Position numbers and translations under genes: made by a program. Below the pieces are notes generated by a model. That model had not been told where the DNA came from. It saw only the letters and a list, made by a program, of their open reading frames with translations, and did no database searches. This document shows, in pieces, positions 26,831-35,447 of a DNA stretch of 64,000 nucleotides; the first letter of the stretch is position 1, and each line of letters opens with the position of its first letter. The stretch comes from an uncultured Bacteroidales bacterium (GTDB lineage Bacteria > Bacteroidota > Bacteroidia > Bacteroidales > Bacteroidaceae): contig CALZJF010000007.1 in NCBI GenBank assembly GCA_945787885.1, positions 25,424 to 89,423 of the forward strand, in the 5' to 3' direction.

Positions 26831-29689
26831 TCAGGGTTGTAACAAAAAGTCTAACGCAGCTTGCATGACGGTGCGCCGCACACTGGCATCGCTGATGCAA
26901 TCAAAAGGAAAAGCCATGACAATGCCGCGCACTGGAGCTGTCCATGCTACGCCTGCCGAGAATCCGCCTTGCGAATAAGAGAAGGCAGAAAAAGCACTGG
27001 CACCGACAGGCTCTAAAATATCTGAACGCTGACATGGATAATGAAGTTCGCCCGGACGATTATATATGGGAATCTCCATGCCCATACCGTAGAACATGCC
27101 AGAAAACGTATGGTCGGCCTCAGCGCGATAGGCGCAGTGGAGGGTCTCTGCCATAAAATTAGCGTTCATCACGAGTCGAATGCTGTCAGCACTGGCAGCA
27201 GGACAGCCCAAATGAGCTCCGCTGACAAAGAGGGGACGACCTTCGAGGGCGAATGCCCGCAGCAACGCCTGCGATTTCTCCGTAAAAACGGTGTAGGGCT
27301 GGAGATTATGAGGCACATCGGCCTGCAGTCCTGCCACGTAATCAATGAGGGCGTAACGATGCAGCTCGGATGAAGAAAGATGATCGAAGGCGGCACGCGA
27401 CATGGAAACGACGTTAAGGTCCGGACGGACGCCCTTCAGCTCCTCTGTATGCAGGGCTATGCCATCGAAACGATTGCCTGCGAGCAGGAGTCCCGTCAGT
27501 TCGGCGCCAGAATATCCCAAGGCTTTCACGCCTTCTTGCCCCATAGCAGTAATCTGAAAATTCTGCTGCGCTCCGGAGAAAGAATCGTTGTAGTCATAGC
27601 TCACACCAACATCTGCGGAAAGATCAAAGCCCAAACGTCCGCATGACTCCACACGAGCAGGACCCGAAAGACGGTCGAAACCGTTGACAACGAGCACCGT
27701 GGGGGATGTGGAAACACGATGGGTGGGAGAAAGATAGACGCTGACAGGCTCAGAGGGAAAACTCTCGCCACCAGCATTCAGCGCACCAATGCGAAACTGA
27801 TAGTGAACGCCGCGCTCCACATGGACTTCCACCTCCGTACTGCCATGCGTCAAGATGCCGTCGTCCCAATCGCTGTCTCCCTGACGGCTATAGAGCACAT
27901 AGTCAGTAGGCCAGGCAGAATCTTCCAACTCATCGCGTACGGGCGACCATCGCAGTACAACTCTATCGCCGCACAAGGTGGCGCTGACGGCTTCTACTGG
28001 GAGAGGCTGCACCACGGGCTCGCCTTTTCCCTGCAGATGCCAAGCCTGACGCAGCAGACTTTTATAAATGGCGCGGGCGGTATGGAACTTGAAATTGGGG
28101 TCGTGGGCGAAGGTCATATCGCGATAACTCTGATGCGAGAGCAACTCAAGAATCATCGATGGCACCTGCGGACTGCGCGTCTCGGAATAATTCTTCACCC
28201 GAAGTTCGCGCTGCGGCCATTTAACATGATAGAGAGAGGAAAGGTCGGCTGCGACATCGTTCATCATCTTTCCTGCATATCGCTCCGAGACCTTGCGAGA
28301 GAGTCCGCTGCGATAGACGGTATGGCCGTAGTCGTCATAATCCGTAGCAATGGCGAGACTTCCGTAGATGTCGCCATTGCGGTGGCAACCGGCATCAGTG
28401 TGCAGGGCAAATTGTAATTCTATCGGCACGCGGCGCCCCACGGTATCTGGGACAAAGGGAGAACCTCCTGCCATAACATTGAGCAGATAGGAGCGCGAAC
28501 GAAGATCATCGTTGTAATCTACCAAACCATGATCGCGCGTGACAAGGCTGTCAGGCAATCCTGCCCAATGAGCATAGTAGCGTGCACCTTCCAAATAACG
28601 CGGCAGACCAGAAGTGATGCCCTTTCCATAGAGATAGTGGGCAAGGGTGTCCGTCACGATGGTGTCGCGCTGCACACATATACGAGGTGGGATGCTGTCG
28701 GGATGCCAACCGTCTGCCAGCAATTTACTGCGCCAAAGGGAATCGGTAGTCACAGTGTCCATACGCTGCACCATCCGCTGCGGATAAGTGTAGCAGACAT
28801 CAGGGTTCGAACGTTCCACACGGCCGCGTCCACCGCCAAAACGTACGCAATCAGCTGAGACTACCGTACCCGAAGGGGAATCTTCCGCCAACAGCTCCAC
28901 ACAGTTTTCTTCTGTCTGCCCGGCGTGGAAGAGGAAATGTCCGAGATACACCCATGTCTTATCGCCCATTTGCTGATTGACGCGAAAATGCGAGGTCTGC
29001 CCAGCATGGTGGACTACATAGTGAACATTGTCGGCACTGGCAGGAAAGGTAGTATAGCTGACATAGACAGCATAGCGTCCCGTCTCTGGAATCTGCGGAC
29101 GCCAAACCGCCCGTGCTCGCGAACCGCCGCGCGCCAAACGTGAAGTACCCGTCTCGAATGGGAAGATGGTATCACACAGAGCGGGATAGTTCAGCGAGAA
29201 GCCTTTTCCTTCTGGAGTTATCCAATCGCCTTTTTCGTAATAGGTGCCTGTATAGGTGGGGGTATCGTTATCTACGATGGCTTCAAGCGATTGGCTGTCG
29301 CGTTCGCGAGGGGTGAAGACCACAGCACCTGCGCGCTCGAGCATGGGAATCAGAAAGGGATATACAAAGCTCTGGCTCAGCAAATCTTCCGTCGTGCAGA
29401 AAAGATAGGGACGCTGCCAACGCCATTCTTTTTTTTGGTTGTCATAGTATCTGCCGTGGCTCGCCCACAGACTGAGATGGCGGCCATGAAGCCCGTGGGT
29501 AATGGCATACGGTCGCGAGGCACGTTGCACCCACGGATGTCCGCCATAGCTGAGACCTTCGGGATAGGTATCTGTGCCTTTAGCAAGGGTATCAATGGGG
29601 ACAGCATACATAGCGCAACATTGCCCCTGCACAATTAGCGCAAGGGCAAGCAGCATGGTTTTGACGAATGTTGTTAGCCTGTTGCCCAT
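26831..29689 (-). CDS. Exported amidase-like protein with golvesin-type and Fn3 domains
   Basis: 952 residues, often annotated in Bacteroidales as a xanthan lyase or N-acetylmuramoyl-L-alanine amidase homologue. A signal peptide covers about 1-30. An amidase-like half seems split around an inserted domain: ITHGLHGRHLSLWASHGRYYD near 65 and LQFALHTDAGC near 430 carry the likely zinc histidines, with LLSHQSYRDMTFAHDPNF after. The insertion (about 185-290: RAVWRPQIPETGRYAVYVSYTTFPAS, HFRVNQQMGDKTWVYLGHF) is a golvesin C-terminal-like domain, and an Fn3-like domain (VSATLCGDRVVLRWSPVRDELEDSAWPTDYVLYSRQ) lies near 570-660; the C-terminal 280 residues look like an alpha/beta domain. A peptidoglycan-amidase role is inferred. 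The start overlaps the acyltransferase stop by one base (TGATG). Confidence 0.75.
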   Translation of the reverse strand: MGNRLTTFVKTMLLALALIVQGQCCAMYAVPIDTLAKGTDTYPEGLSYGGHPWVQRASRPYAITHGLHGRHLSLWASHGRYYDNQKKEWRWQRPYLFCTTEDLLSQSFVYPFLIPMLERAGAVVFTPRERDSQSLEAIVDNDTPTYTGTYYEKGDWITPEGKGFSLNYPALCDTIFPFETGTSRLARGGSRARAVWRPQIPETGRYAVYVSYTTFPASADNVHYVVHHAGQTSHFRVNQQMGDKTWVYLGHFLFHAGQTEENCVELLAEDSPSGTVVSADCVRFGGGRGRVERSNPDVCYTYPQRMVQRMDTVTTDSLWRSKLLADGWHPDSIPPRICVQRDTIVTDTLAHYLYGKGITSGLPRYLEGARYYAHWAGLPDSLVTRDHGLVDYNDDLRSRSYLLNVMAGGSPFVPDTVGRRVPIELQFALHTDAGCHRNGDIYGSLAIATDYDDYGHTVYRSGLSRKVSERYAGKMMNDVAADLSSLYHVKWPQRELRVKNYSETRSPQVPSMILELLSHQSYRDMTFAHDPNFKFHTARAIYKSLLRQAWHLQGKGEPVVQPLPVEAVSATLCGDRVVLRWSPVRDELEDSAWPTDYVLYSRQGDSDWDDGILTHGSTEVEVHVERGVHYQFRIGALNAGGESFPSEPVSVYLSPTHRVSTSPTVLVVNGFDRLSGPARVESCGRLGFDLSADVGVSYDYNDSFSGAQQNFQITAMGQEGVKALGYSGAELTGLLLAGNRFDGIALHTEELKGVRPDLNVVSMSRAAFDHLSSSELHRYALIDYVAGLQADVPHNLQPYTVFTEKSQALLRAFALEGRPLFVSGAHLGCPAASADSIRLVMNANFMAETLHCAYRAEADHTFSGMFYGMGMEIPIYNRPGELHYPCQRSDILEPVGASAFSAFSYSQGGFSAGVAWTAPVRGIVMAFPFDCISDASVRRTVMQAALDFLLQP

Positions 29690-30270
29690 CAGTTCATCTC
29701 CTCTATTTTCGACAGATGGGGCTTGAAACCCCTGTGAATATAGGGGCGATAGTACTCCATGATTTCACGCATATCTGCCTCCACATCTCCCGTTGGCTCA
29801 AACATACGATGGCAGACCACGGTGCGATTCTGCGCATCGATGGCGAAGAGCAGGATGGGTATGCCTGCTTTTTGTGCAATATAGTAAAAACCTCGTTTCC
29901 ACGTATCAACGAGGCTGCGTGTTCCTTCGGGCGTGATGGCCAAGCGGAAGGTTTCTGACTCACGAGCGGTGTCAGCAAGGACATCCGTGAGCGAACAGTT
30001 CTTCTGTCGATAGACGGGTATGCCGCCAAGGCTGCGGAACAACGGACCAAGAGGCCAAAAGAACCATTCTTTCTTCATCAGAAAGCCCGCCGTCACCCCC
30101 TGTGTCAGGGCATAGAGCTGACCAACGAGAAAATCCCAGTTGGAGGTGTGGGGGGCAATGCTGAAAATACACTTCTTTGGTATCTCCACCGTCACATCAA
30201 CCTTCCAGCCCATCAGGCGGAAGAAGACAAATCGCGATATATTCTGCAACATAAAAAATCTGAATGTCAA
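29689..30270 (-). CDS. Lysophospholipid acyltransferase (PlsC family)
   Basis: 193-residue membrane-associated acyltransferase. The catalytic HxxxxD block is APHTSNWDFLVG (His36 and Asp41), followed by the acyl-acceptor motif GGIPVYRQ and ITPEGTRS. The N-terminus is a short hydrophobic helix (FFRLMGWKVDVTV). The short length and HTSNWD block match the 1-acyl-glycerol-3-phosphate acyltransferase-like group common in Bacteroidetes, which may act on phospholipid or on aminoacyl lipids. It is the first gene of the eight-kilobase minus-strand run and is translationally coupled to the amidase-like gene by a one-base overlap. Confidence 0.88.
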   Translation of the reverse strand: MTFRFFMLQNISRFVFFRLMGWKVDVTVEIPKKCIFSIAPHTSNWDFLVGQLYALTQGVTAGFLMKKEWFFWPLGPLFRSLGGIPVYRQKNCSLTDVLADTARESETFRLAITPEGTRSLVDTWKRGFYYIAQKAGIPILLFAIDAQNRTVVCHRMFEPTGDVEADMREIMEYYRPYIHRGFKPHLSKIEEMN

Positions 30271-30334
30271 TTATTTAGCTTCACAGAAAAGCGTTACGCA
30301 ATCAAAAGCTAAGACGCTTTCCATAAAACGACAG

Positions 30335-30376
30335 ACACACGGAACCCTGACTCAAAGCATTGGTTCCGTGTGTTTT
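30335..30376. terminator. Hairpin terminator after the 2-oxoacid oxidoreductase operon
   Basis: Perfect 12-bp stem ACACACGGAACC (30335-30346) with GGTTCCGTGTGT (30362-30373). It follows the gamma-subunit gene on the minus strand. The T-run is better on the plus strand (TTTT at 30373-30376) than on the minus strand, so efficiency for the operon is uncertain. Confidence 0.65.
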
Positions 30377-30390
30377 GGAGTATATCAAAC

Positions 30391-30930
30391 TTAGCGTTCT
30401 GCCAGCTCTCCACCGAGGCGGATGGCCTCTTCATTGACGGGCAGCAGATGATGGTGGCGCTCAGGCAAAGTCTTCCGCAAAGCCTGCATCACGCTCTCGA
30501 CGCTGACAATGGGAAAGAGCTTGAGATAGCTGCCCAAGACTATCATATTGAAGCATTTTGCCAGCTTCATCTCTGAAGCCTTGCGCATGGCCTGCACGCA
30601 GCAGACACGAATATCCTGGCGCGTGGGAGGTTCGAGGATGCCGAAATCATCGTATATCAGCGTGCCACCCGGCTTCACCATCCGTTCAAACTTGTCGAGC
30701 GAAGGCTGATTGAGCACGATGGCGGTATCATAAGCGGAAAGTACGGGCGACGAAACGGGCTCATCGCTCACGATGACTGTCACATTGGCTGTGCCGCCAC
30801 GCTGCTCAGGACCGTAGGCAGGCATCCACGAAACTTCCTTACCCTCCATCAGACCCGCGTAGGCCAAAATCTTACCCATCGAGAGGACTCCCTGCCCTCC
30901 GAATCCAGCTATAATGATTTCCTGTGTCAT
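30391..30930 (-). CDS. 2-oxoacid:ferredoxin oxidoreductase, gamma subunit
   Basis: 179 residues from the ATG at 30930 (MTQEIIIAGFGGQGVLSMGK); upstream in-frame codons overlap the beta-subunit gene and lack similarity. GFGGQGV and MPAYGPEQRGGTANVTVIVS are hallmarks of the gamma domain, which helps form the CoA-binding interface. It is the last gene of the operon, 59 nt after the beta subunit, and completes an alpha-beta-gamma-delta enzyme. Confidence 0.93.
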   Translation of the reverse strand: MTQEIIIAGFGGQGVLSMGKILAYAGLMEGKEVSWMPAYGPEQRGGTANVTVIVSDEPVSSPVLSAYDTAIVLNQPSLDKFERMVKPGGTLIYDDFGILEPPTRQDIRVCCVQAMRKASEMKLAKCFNMIVLGSYLKLFPIVSVESVMQALRKTLPERHHHLLPVNEEAIRLGGELAER

Positions 30931-30989
30931 TGTAAACTTTCTTGTTCTATGATTAAGAAAAAGATGACTTGTACACGAGCAGCCTGCCA

Positions 30990-31751
30990 TCACTCGTCTT
31001 TCAGGTCGCCAATCTGATAGTAGGGGAACATATTCTCCTCCATCCATTGGTTTGCCTTCTCTGGCGAGAGTTTCCATCCTGAGGAGCAAGTGCAGACAAA
31101 CTCTACGAAGCACGAGCCTTTGCCCTGCATACTCACCTCAAAAGCATGACGCAACGCACGCTTTGCCTTGCGAATGGCAGCCACGCTGTGGACGCTCTGG
31201 CGAGTCACGTAGCTCGTTCCTTCCAGCTGTGCTGCCATCTCCGTCAGCTTGAGGGGGAAGCCGTTGAGTTTGGCATCGCGTCCTGCCGGACAGGTGGCCG
31301 TCTTTTGTCCGAGGAGTGTGGTGGGCGCCATCTGTCCGCCCGTCATGCCATAGATGGCATTGTTGATATAGATGATGGTGATGTTTTCGCCACGGTTCAG
31401 ACTATGTATGGTCTCATTCGTTCCGATACCCGCACAGTCGCCATCTCCCTGATAAGTGAACACCAAGCGGTCAGGGAGCAGGCGTTTGATGGCGGTGGCA
31501 AGAGCGGGTGCCCTACCGTGGGCTGCCTCTTGCCAGTCAATGTCAATATAATGGTAGATGAAGACACCACAACCCACGGGGCTGATGCCGATGGCCTTGT
31601 CTTCCATGCCCATTTCGGCAATGACTTCGGCTATCAGCTTATGCACCACGCCATGACTACAGCCTGGGCAATAGTGCATCGGGGTATCGTTCATCAGAGC
31701 GGGTTTCTGATAGACGAGGGTGCCTTTGCTGATGATTTCTGATTTTTCCAT
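30990..31751 (-). CDS. 2-oxoacid:ferredoxin oxidoreductase, beta (TPP-binding) subunit
   Basis: 253 residues. The thiamine diphosphate and magnesium site is visible as GDGDCAGIGTNETIHSLNRGENITIIYINNAIYGMTGGQ, and the cluster-associated cysteines as HYCPGCSHG and PVGCG. It decarboxylates a 2-oxoacid to the acyl-CoA and passes electrons to ferredoxin, with the alpha, gamma and delta subunits next to it. A branched-chain (VOR) or 2-oxoglutarate (KOR) substrate is possible; the sequence alone does not decide. Confidence 0.93.
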   Translation of the reverse strand: MEKSEIISKGTLVYQKPALMNDTPMHYCPGCSHGVVHKLIAEVIAEMGMEDKAIGISPVGCGVFIYHYIDIDWQEAAHGRAPALATAIKRLLPDRLVFTYQGDGDCAGIGTNETIHSLNRGENITIIYINNAIYGMTGGQMAPTTLLGQKTATCPAGRDAKLNGFPLKLTEMAAQLEGTSYVTRQSVHSVAAIRKAKRALRHAFEVSMQGKGSCFVEFVCTCSSGWKLSPEKANQWMEENMFPYYQIGDLKDE

Positions 31752-31849
31752 TTCGGGAATGTTATGATAGGTAGGAGGGTGTGCTATGGGAAATGAGGCA
31801 GGAGGAGAATCAACCTCCTGCCAATGCTGAAAGCTCGCGACAAAAGAGC

Positions 31850-32140
31850 CTACTGACGGAAGCCGGGCATACGAAACAGGGCTTCCACCATCTTGATGAT
31901 GATGGCAAGGACGGCAATGCCGTAAGAAATGTAGAGTCCACGCTCACCGCCTTTGAAGATTAGCACCCCGACGATGGCCACCAGTGCCAAGACAATGAAA
32001 ATCGTATTGAGCCAATTGCGGATAATGAGCATCTTGCGCTCACGGAGCATACGCTTCATCTGCAGCTCCAGCTCCTTTTCGCTCAATGGTTTTCCATTGT
32101 CATCTTCAAGATGTATCAACTGAAGGTCAGGTTCTTTCAT
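31850..32140 (-). CDS. Small two-helix membrane protein in the 2-oxoacid oxidoreductase operon
   Basis: 96 residues: a charged N-terminal helix (EKELELQMKRMLRERK) followed by two membrane segments (about 44-63, NTIFIVLALVAIVGVLIF, and 69-86, LYISYGIAVLAIIIKMVEAL). No known catalytic motif. It lies 15 nt after the alpha-subunit gene and 98 nt before the beta-subunit gene, splitting the enzyme genes. Its role is unknown; a membrane tether for the complex is conceivable but unsupported. Confidence 0.8.
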   Translation of the reverse strand: MKEPDLQLIHLEDDNGKPLSEKELELQMKRMLRERKMLIIRNWLNTIFIVLALVAIVGVLIFKGGERGLYISYGIAVLAIIIKMVEALFRMPGFRQ

Positions 32141-32155
32141 ACGTCCACAGAATTT

Positions 32156-33238
32156 TTATTTATCCAGCATGATTTTTAGTTTCTCGAGTATTTCGTTAGG
32201 CGTAGGAATGATGCCTCCGAATCGTCCGTAGTGTTCCACCGCCACTCTACCCTCCACGGCATAGCGCACATCGAAGAGCATTTGCCCTGCATTGTTCTCA
32301 ACGACGAGGATGCTCTTCACGCGGCTCGCCAAATCTCTGACGGCATCAGAGGGGAAGGGCCAAAGCGTGATGGGGCGTAGCAGTGCCACCTCAATGCCTT
32401 CTTCAGCGGCTATCTGCACCACCTTCTTCGAGATGCGGGATGAGCAGCCGAAGGCTACGATGGCGATGTCAGGATTATCGCTTCCCGTCAGCTCGTAGCG
32501 CACTTCCTGACGTTCTATCTCGCGATATTTGTTCTGAAGCTGAATATTGCGCTCCTCCATCTTTTCGGGCTGAAGTTCGAGCGAGGTGATGACGTTAATA
32601 TCGCGTGTCTTGGGGCGTCCCAGACTTGCCCACGGGCATTGCCGAGCTATCTCTTCATTCGTTCGCCGCGGCTGCTGGGGCGGCAAGACCACCTTTTCCA
32701 TCATCTGTCCGATGACGCCGTCAGCAAGCATGATGACGGGCGTGCGATATTTGAAGGCGAGGTCGAAACCCAGCCCTACAAAGTCTGCCATTTCCTGCAC
32801 ACTATTCGGAGCCAGCACGATGAGGTTGTAGTCGCCATTGCCGCCACCGCGCGTGGCCTGCATATAGTCAGCCTGACTGGGCTGAATGGTGCCCAGACCA
32901 GGCCCTCCACGCTGCACATTGACAATCAGGCAGGGCACTTCTGCACCCGCCATATAGGAGATACCCTCCTGCATAAGGGCAATGCCCACGGACGACGATG
33001 AGGTCATGACTTTCTTGCCGCAGCCACCACCACCATAGAGCATGTTTACGCTGGCTACCTCGCTCTCGCTCTGCACGACCACCATCCCCGTGGTCTCCCA
33101 CGGGCGCAGTGCAGCAAGGGTCTCCAGCACTTCGCTCTGCGGCGTGATGGGATAGCCGAAGTAGCCATCACAGCCACAGCGAATGGCTGCATGGGCGATG
33201 GCCTCATTGCCTTTGAGGAGAAGTGTTTCTTGTTCCAT
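32156..33238 (-). CDS. vorB: 2-oxoacid:ferredoxin oxidoreductase, alpha subunit (VorB-type)
   Basis: 360 residues combining pyrimidine-binding and transketolase-C domains: LLKGNEAIAHAAIRCGCDGYFGYPITPQSE, then QSESEVASVNMLYGGGGCGKKVMTSSSSVG and NVQRGGPGLGTIQPSQADY, all typical of VorB/KorA. The C-terminal half has AFGCSSRISKKVV and PITLWPFPSDAV. It follows the ferredoxin gene by 45 nt. Named by resemblance to 3-methyl-2-oxobutanoate:ferredoxin oxidoreductases; a 2-oxoglutarate enzyme is the main alternative. Confidence 0.93.
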   Translation of the reverse strand: MEQETLLLKGNEAIAHAAIRCGCDGYFGYPITPQSEVLETLAALRPWETTGMVVVQSESEVASVNMLYGGGGCGKKVMTSSSSVGIALMQEGISYMAGAEVPCLIVNVQRGGPGLGTIQPSQADYMQATRGGGNGDYNLIVLAPNSVQEMADFVGLGFDLAFKYRTPVIMLADGVIGQMMEKVVLPPQQPRRTNEEIARQCPWASLGRPKTRDINVITSLELQPEKMEERNIQLQNKYREIERQEVRYELTGSDNPDIAIVAFGCSSRISKKVVQIAAEEGIEVALLRPITLWPFPSDAVRDLASRVKSILVVENNAGQMLFDVRYAVEGRVAVEHYGRFGGIIPTPNEILEKLKIMLDK

Positions 33239-33283
33239 AGTTGTCTGTTTTTTACCTTGTAACGCTACGCTAAAACGTTTTTT

Positions 33284-33517
33284 TCAGTTGTCTTCCTTTA
33301 GTTTATACACGGTGATGCACCCGTCGGGGCAGACAATGGCACAACTGGCACAACCGATGCACTGTTCAGGATTGACATCGCAGCAGAAAGCATAGCCTTT
33401 ATGGTTCACCTCTGTCTCTGAGAGTCGCAGGGTGTTAGTCGGACACGCCACGACGCAAAGGTTGCAACCCTTACACCGCTCAGTATTGACGACAACGGCA
33501 CCTTTGATTTTTCCCAT
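33284..33517 (-). CDS. 2x[4Fe-4S] ferredoxin-type delta subunit
   Basis: 77 residues with two classic cluster motifs, CKGCNLCVVACP (from about residue 15) and CIGCASCAIVCP (from about 52), each CxxCxxCxxxCP. It transfers electrons out of the 2-oxoacid oxidoreductase. It lies 45 nt before the alpha gene. The 274 nt between it and the small TPR gene contain an inverted-repeat element. Confidence 0.95.
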   Translation of the reverse strand: MGKIKGAVVVNTERCKGCNLCVVACPTNTLRLSETEVNHKGYAFCCDVNPEQCIGCASCAIVCPDGCITVYKLKEDN

Positions 33518-33529
33518 GATGAGTTGATC

Positions 33530-33641
33530 GGGTCCTATTTATTAGCACACTCCGAACCTCCTTTGAAGCGAGGCTCGGAAGCTGCGTGACCCTTTATTCG
33601 TTGGTTGATAAATTCCAAAGCGGTGGTAATAAATAGAACCC
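33530..33641. repeat. Inverted-repeat element, type C
   Basis: Termini GGGTCCTATTTATTAG (33530-33545) and the reverse complement of 33626-33641 (GGGTTCTATTTATTAC) agree at 14 of 16 positions. Inside is a stem CCGAACCTC/GAGGCTCGG followed by AAGCTGCGTGACC, a distant echo of the CTACGTGACTG core of types A and B. About 112 bp. The rest of the 480-bp gap between the ferredoxin and TPR genes (33642-33791) shows nothing recognisable. Confidence 0.6.
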
Positions 33642-33791
33642 ACCCTCACAGTTTGTTTTTTACCTCTGGTGGATCTTATCAATCGCACCTTATTTGTGTG
33701 TGTCAGCCTCCGCATTATCTATGCGCGGCCATACCTTTTAGAACGCAGGAGAGCGAGAAGGAGGACGCCGCCGCCCCTGGCATTTCCATTT

Positions 33792-33998
33792 CTATGGGTT
33801 GAACTGGTCTTTATGATAAAAAGCCTGAATGTCTTCCACCATTTTCAAGCTCTCGCCAGCCGGACTGTCAGGATCCATGGCGCAGGCACGCTTGAAACAC
33901 GTAGCTGCAGCACCCCATTCCGAACGATGGGCATGCGCCAGACCTTCCTGATACAGCGCATCGGCCATCAGCGACTTGGATTTTTTTGCTACTTCCAT
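33792..33998 (-). CDS. Small TPR-like protein heading the 2-oxoacid oxidoreductase operon
   Basis: 68 residues from the ATG at 33998 (MEVAKKSKSLMADALYQEG); upstream in-frame residues look non-coding. One TPR-like helix pair is visible, ADALYQEGLAHAHRSEWGAAATCFKRACAMDPDSP. No signal peptide, so probably cytoplasmic. A TPR gene at the head of this operon is, as I recall, common in Bacteroidales. It has a good -7 box 118 nt upstream. Function unknown. Confidence 0.7.
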   Translation of the reverse strand: MEVAKKSKSLMADALYQEGLAHAHRSEWGAAATCFKRACAMDPDSPAGESLKMVEDIQAFYHKDQFNP

Positions 33999-34115
33999 AA
34001 CGGTTCTTTCACCACACCGCATCTGCCAACATCCCATAATTCTGAAGGCGAAAAGCGGCTCGCCACTCCATTGTGGTCTGAAGCTCTTGCCCTAAAGCAG
34101 TGTGATGATATGCTG

Positions 34116-34123
34116 CAAATATA
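34116..34123 (-). promoter_or_regulatory. Putative -7 box for the 2-oxoacid oxidoreductase operon
   Basis: Minus-strand TATATTTG, a full match to TAnnTTTG, 118 nt upstream of the small TPR gene in an AT-rich gap after yggS. Confidence 0.5.
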
Positions 34124-34261
34124 CGATAATATTCTGAGAACGAGCAAGAAAAAGGGGAAATATACGATGTAAGCCGCGTATTACCGGATAAATTCTATAG
34201 TACTTTAGTATATTTTGGAATAATTAACGGAAAGCGGCTGAGCGTTTGTCCATTTCCGTCC

Positions 34262-34960
34262 TCAGTATTCCCGAGGTCCGAAGATGTGGCTTCCGATGCG
34301 TACCATCGTGCTGCCACAGGCTATGGCAACGGCATAGTCTTCGCTCATGCCCCACGAGCATTCCTTGAACGAGGACGAGGCTGCAAAATATCGTTCGCGG
34401 ACGCTGCGGAAGGTCTGATAGGCGATCTGAAATTCGCCTCTCACTTGCTCCATATCGTCCGTATTCGATGCCATGCACATCAAGCCGCAAATTTGCACGT
34501 GAGTGCAGGCTTTCCAACTGCCTTCTGCAAGAAATGCCTCCAGTTCTTCGGGCGAAAAGCCGAACTTTGTCTCCTCGCGTGCCACATGGAGTTGCAGGAG
34601 CACGTCAATTGTAGGCGGCAGTCCGGCTGCTTGCCGCGCCTGGCTGAAACGGTCGGCTTGGCGATCGATTTCCTGCATCAGGCGCAGAGAATCAACGGCA
34701 TGTATCAGCCGCACTGAGGGAGCTATAAGCTTTACCTTGTTCAATTGAAGATGCCCGATGAAATGCCACTCCACATCTTGGGGCATGGCGGGAACTTTCT
34801 CGCGCAATTCTTGGGCGCGACTCTCGCCAAAGATGCGTTGCCCAGCTGCATACGCTTCGGCAAGCCTGCTAATGGGATGGAATTTGGAAACTGCCACGAG
34901 GCGGACTCCCTCTGGGAGTTCGCCACGAATGGCTGCTATGCGTCCTTGTATTTCTGTCAT
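34262..34960 (-). CDS. yggS: YggS-family PLP-binding protein
   Basis: 232-residue PLP homeostasis protein with an alanine-racemase-like barrel and no known catalysis. PLP lysine is Lys26 in RLVAVSKFHPISRL; FGESRAQELREKV and VEWHFIGHLQLNKVK are family landmarks, and MGMSEDYAVAIACGSTMVRIGSHIFGPREY at the C-terminus is replaced by the close variant WGMSEDYAVAIACGSTMVRI. Stand-alone minus-strand gene with its own -7 box about 45 nt upstream. In related genomes, as I recall, it neighbours the DUF4494 gene; here a divergent GH92 gene lies between them. Confidence 0.95.
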   Translation of the reverse strand: MTEIQGRIAAIRGELPEGVRLVAVSKFHPISRLAEAYAAGQRIFGESRAQELREKVPAMPQDVEWHFIGHLQLNKVKLIAPSVRLIHAVDSLRLMQEIDRQADRFSQARQAAGLPPTIDVLLQLHVAREETKFGFSPEELEAFLAEGSWKACTHVQICGLMCMASNTDDMEQVRGEFQIAYQTFRSVRERYFAASSSFKECSWGMSEDYAVAIACGSTMVRIGSHIFGPREY

Positions 34961-35000
34961 GGCTCTATCATTCTGCTGTAGAAACGTTCTTTAACGTAGG

Positions 35001-35008
35001 CAAAGTTA
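35001..35008 (-). promoter_or_regulatory. Putative -7 box for yggS
   Basis: Minus-strand TAACTTTG, a full match to TAnnTTTG, 41 nt upstream of the yggS start. No -33 TTTG at ideal spacing. Confidence 0.5.
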
Positions 35009-35447
35009 CGACTTTTTCTCTTTCTGCCTCCATTTCTATATAGAAAACGGGGATACTGCATGGCCTGAAGGGTGTCAAAGAGTGATGTAATGCTGAAAAA
35101 TGCAGAAAAAGCAGGAGATAATGGGATGAATATGGCTGCTTTTTGCTAAATTTGTCGCGCTGGCGTTGCCTTTTTGTGCTGGCAATGCCTCTTGTTCCTG
35201 TAAAGGGGAGGGGTGCAAGCATTCAGAAACACATCTCACAAGTAAGTTGCAACATAACAAACACCAAACGTGTAGCCCTTATCCGACGAAACTATACGGG
35301 GCGTGCTTCCTGCGGTGTCAATGCTTGCGGATAAATCAGCATCAGGAATCCCATTTTCGCCCCTCCTGAACCTATGAAATCCACTCTGTTCTGACCGGCA
35401 GGAAACGGGTAGCCGTGGTGAAAATGGCGGGCTTTTCCATCCTTCCT

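Noticed and set aside
31146-31742. Antisense 198-codon frame over the 2-oxoacid oxidoreductase beta gene
   Set aside because: Shadow of a well-supported gene with TPP-binding motif; no own start context or family.
33669-34172. Plus-strand frame of 167 codons opposite the small TPR gene
   Set aside because: No recognisable motif; it crosses the promoter box and opposes a gene with TPR pattern and operon context.
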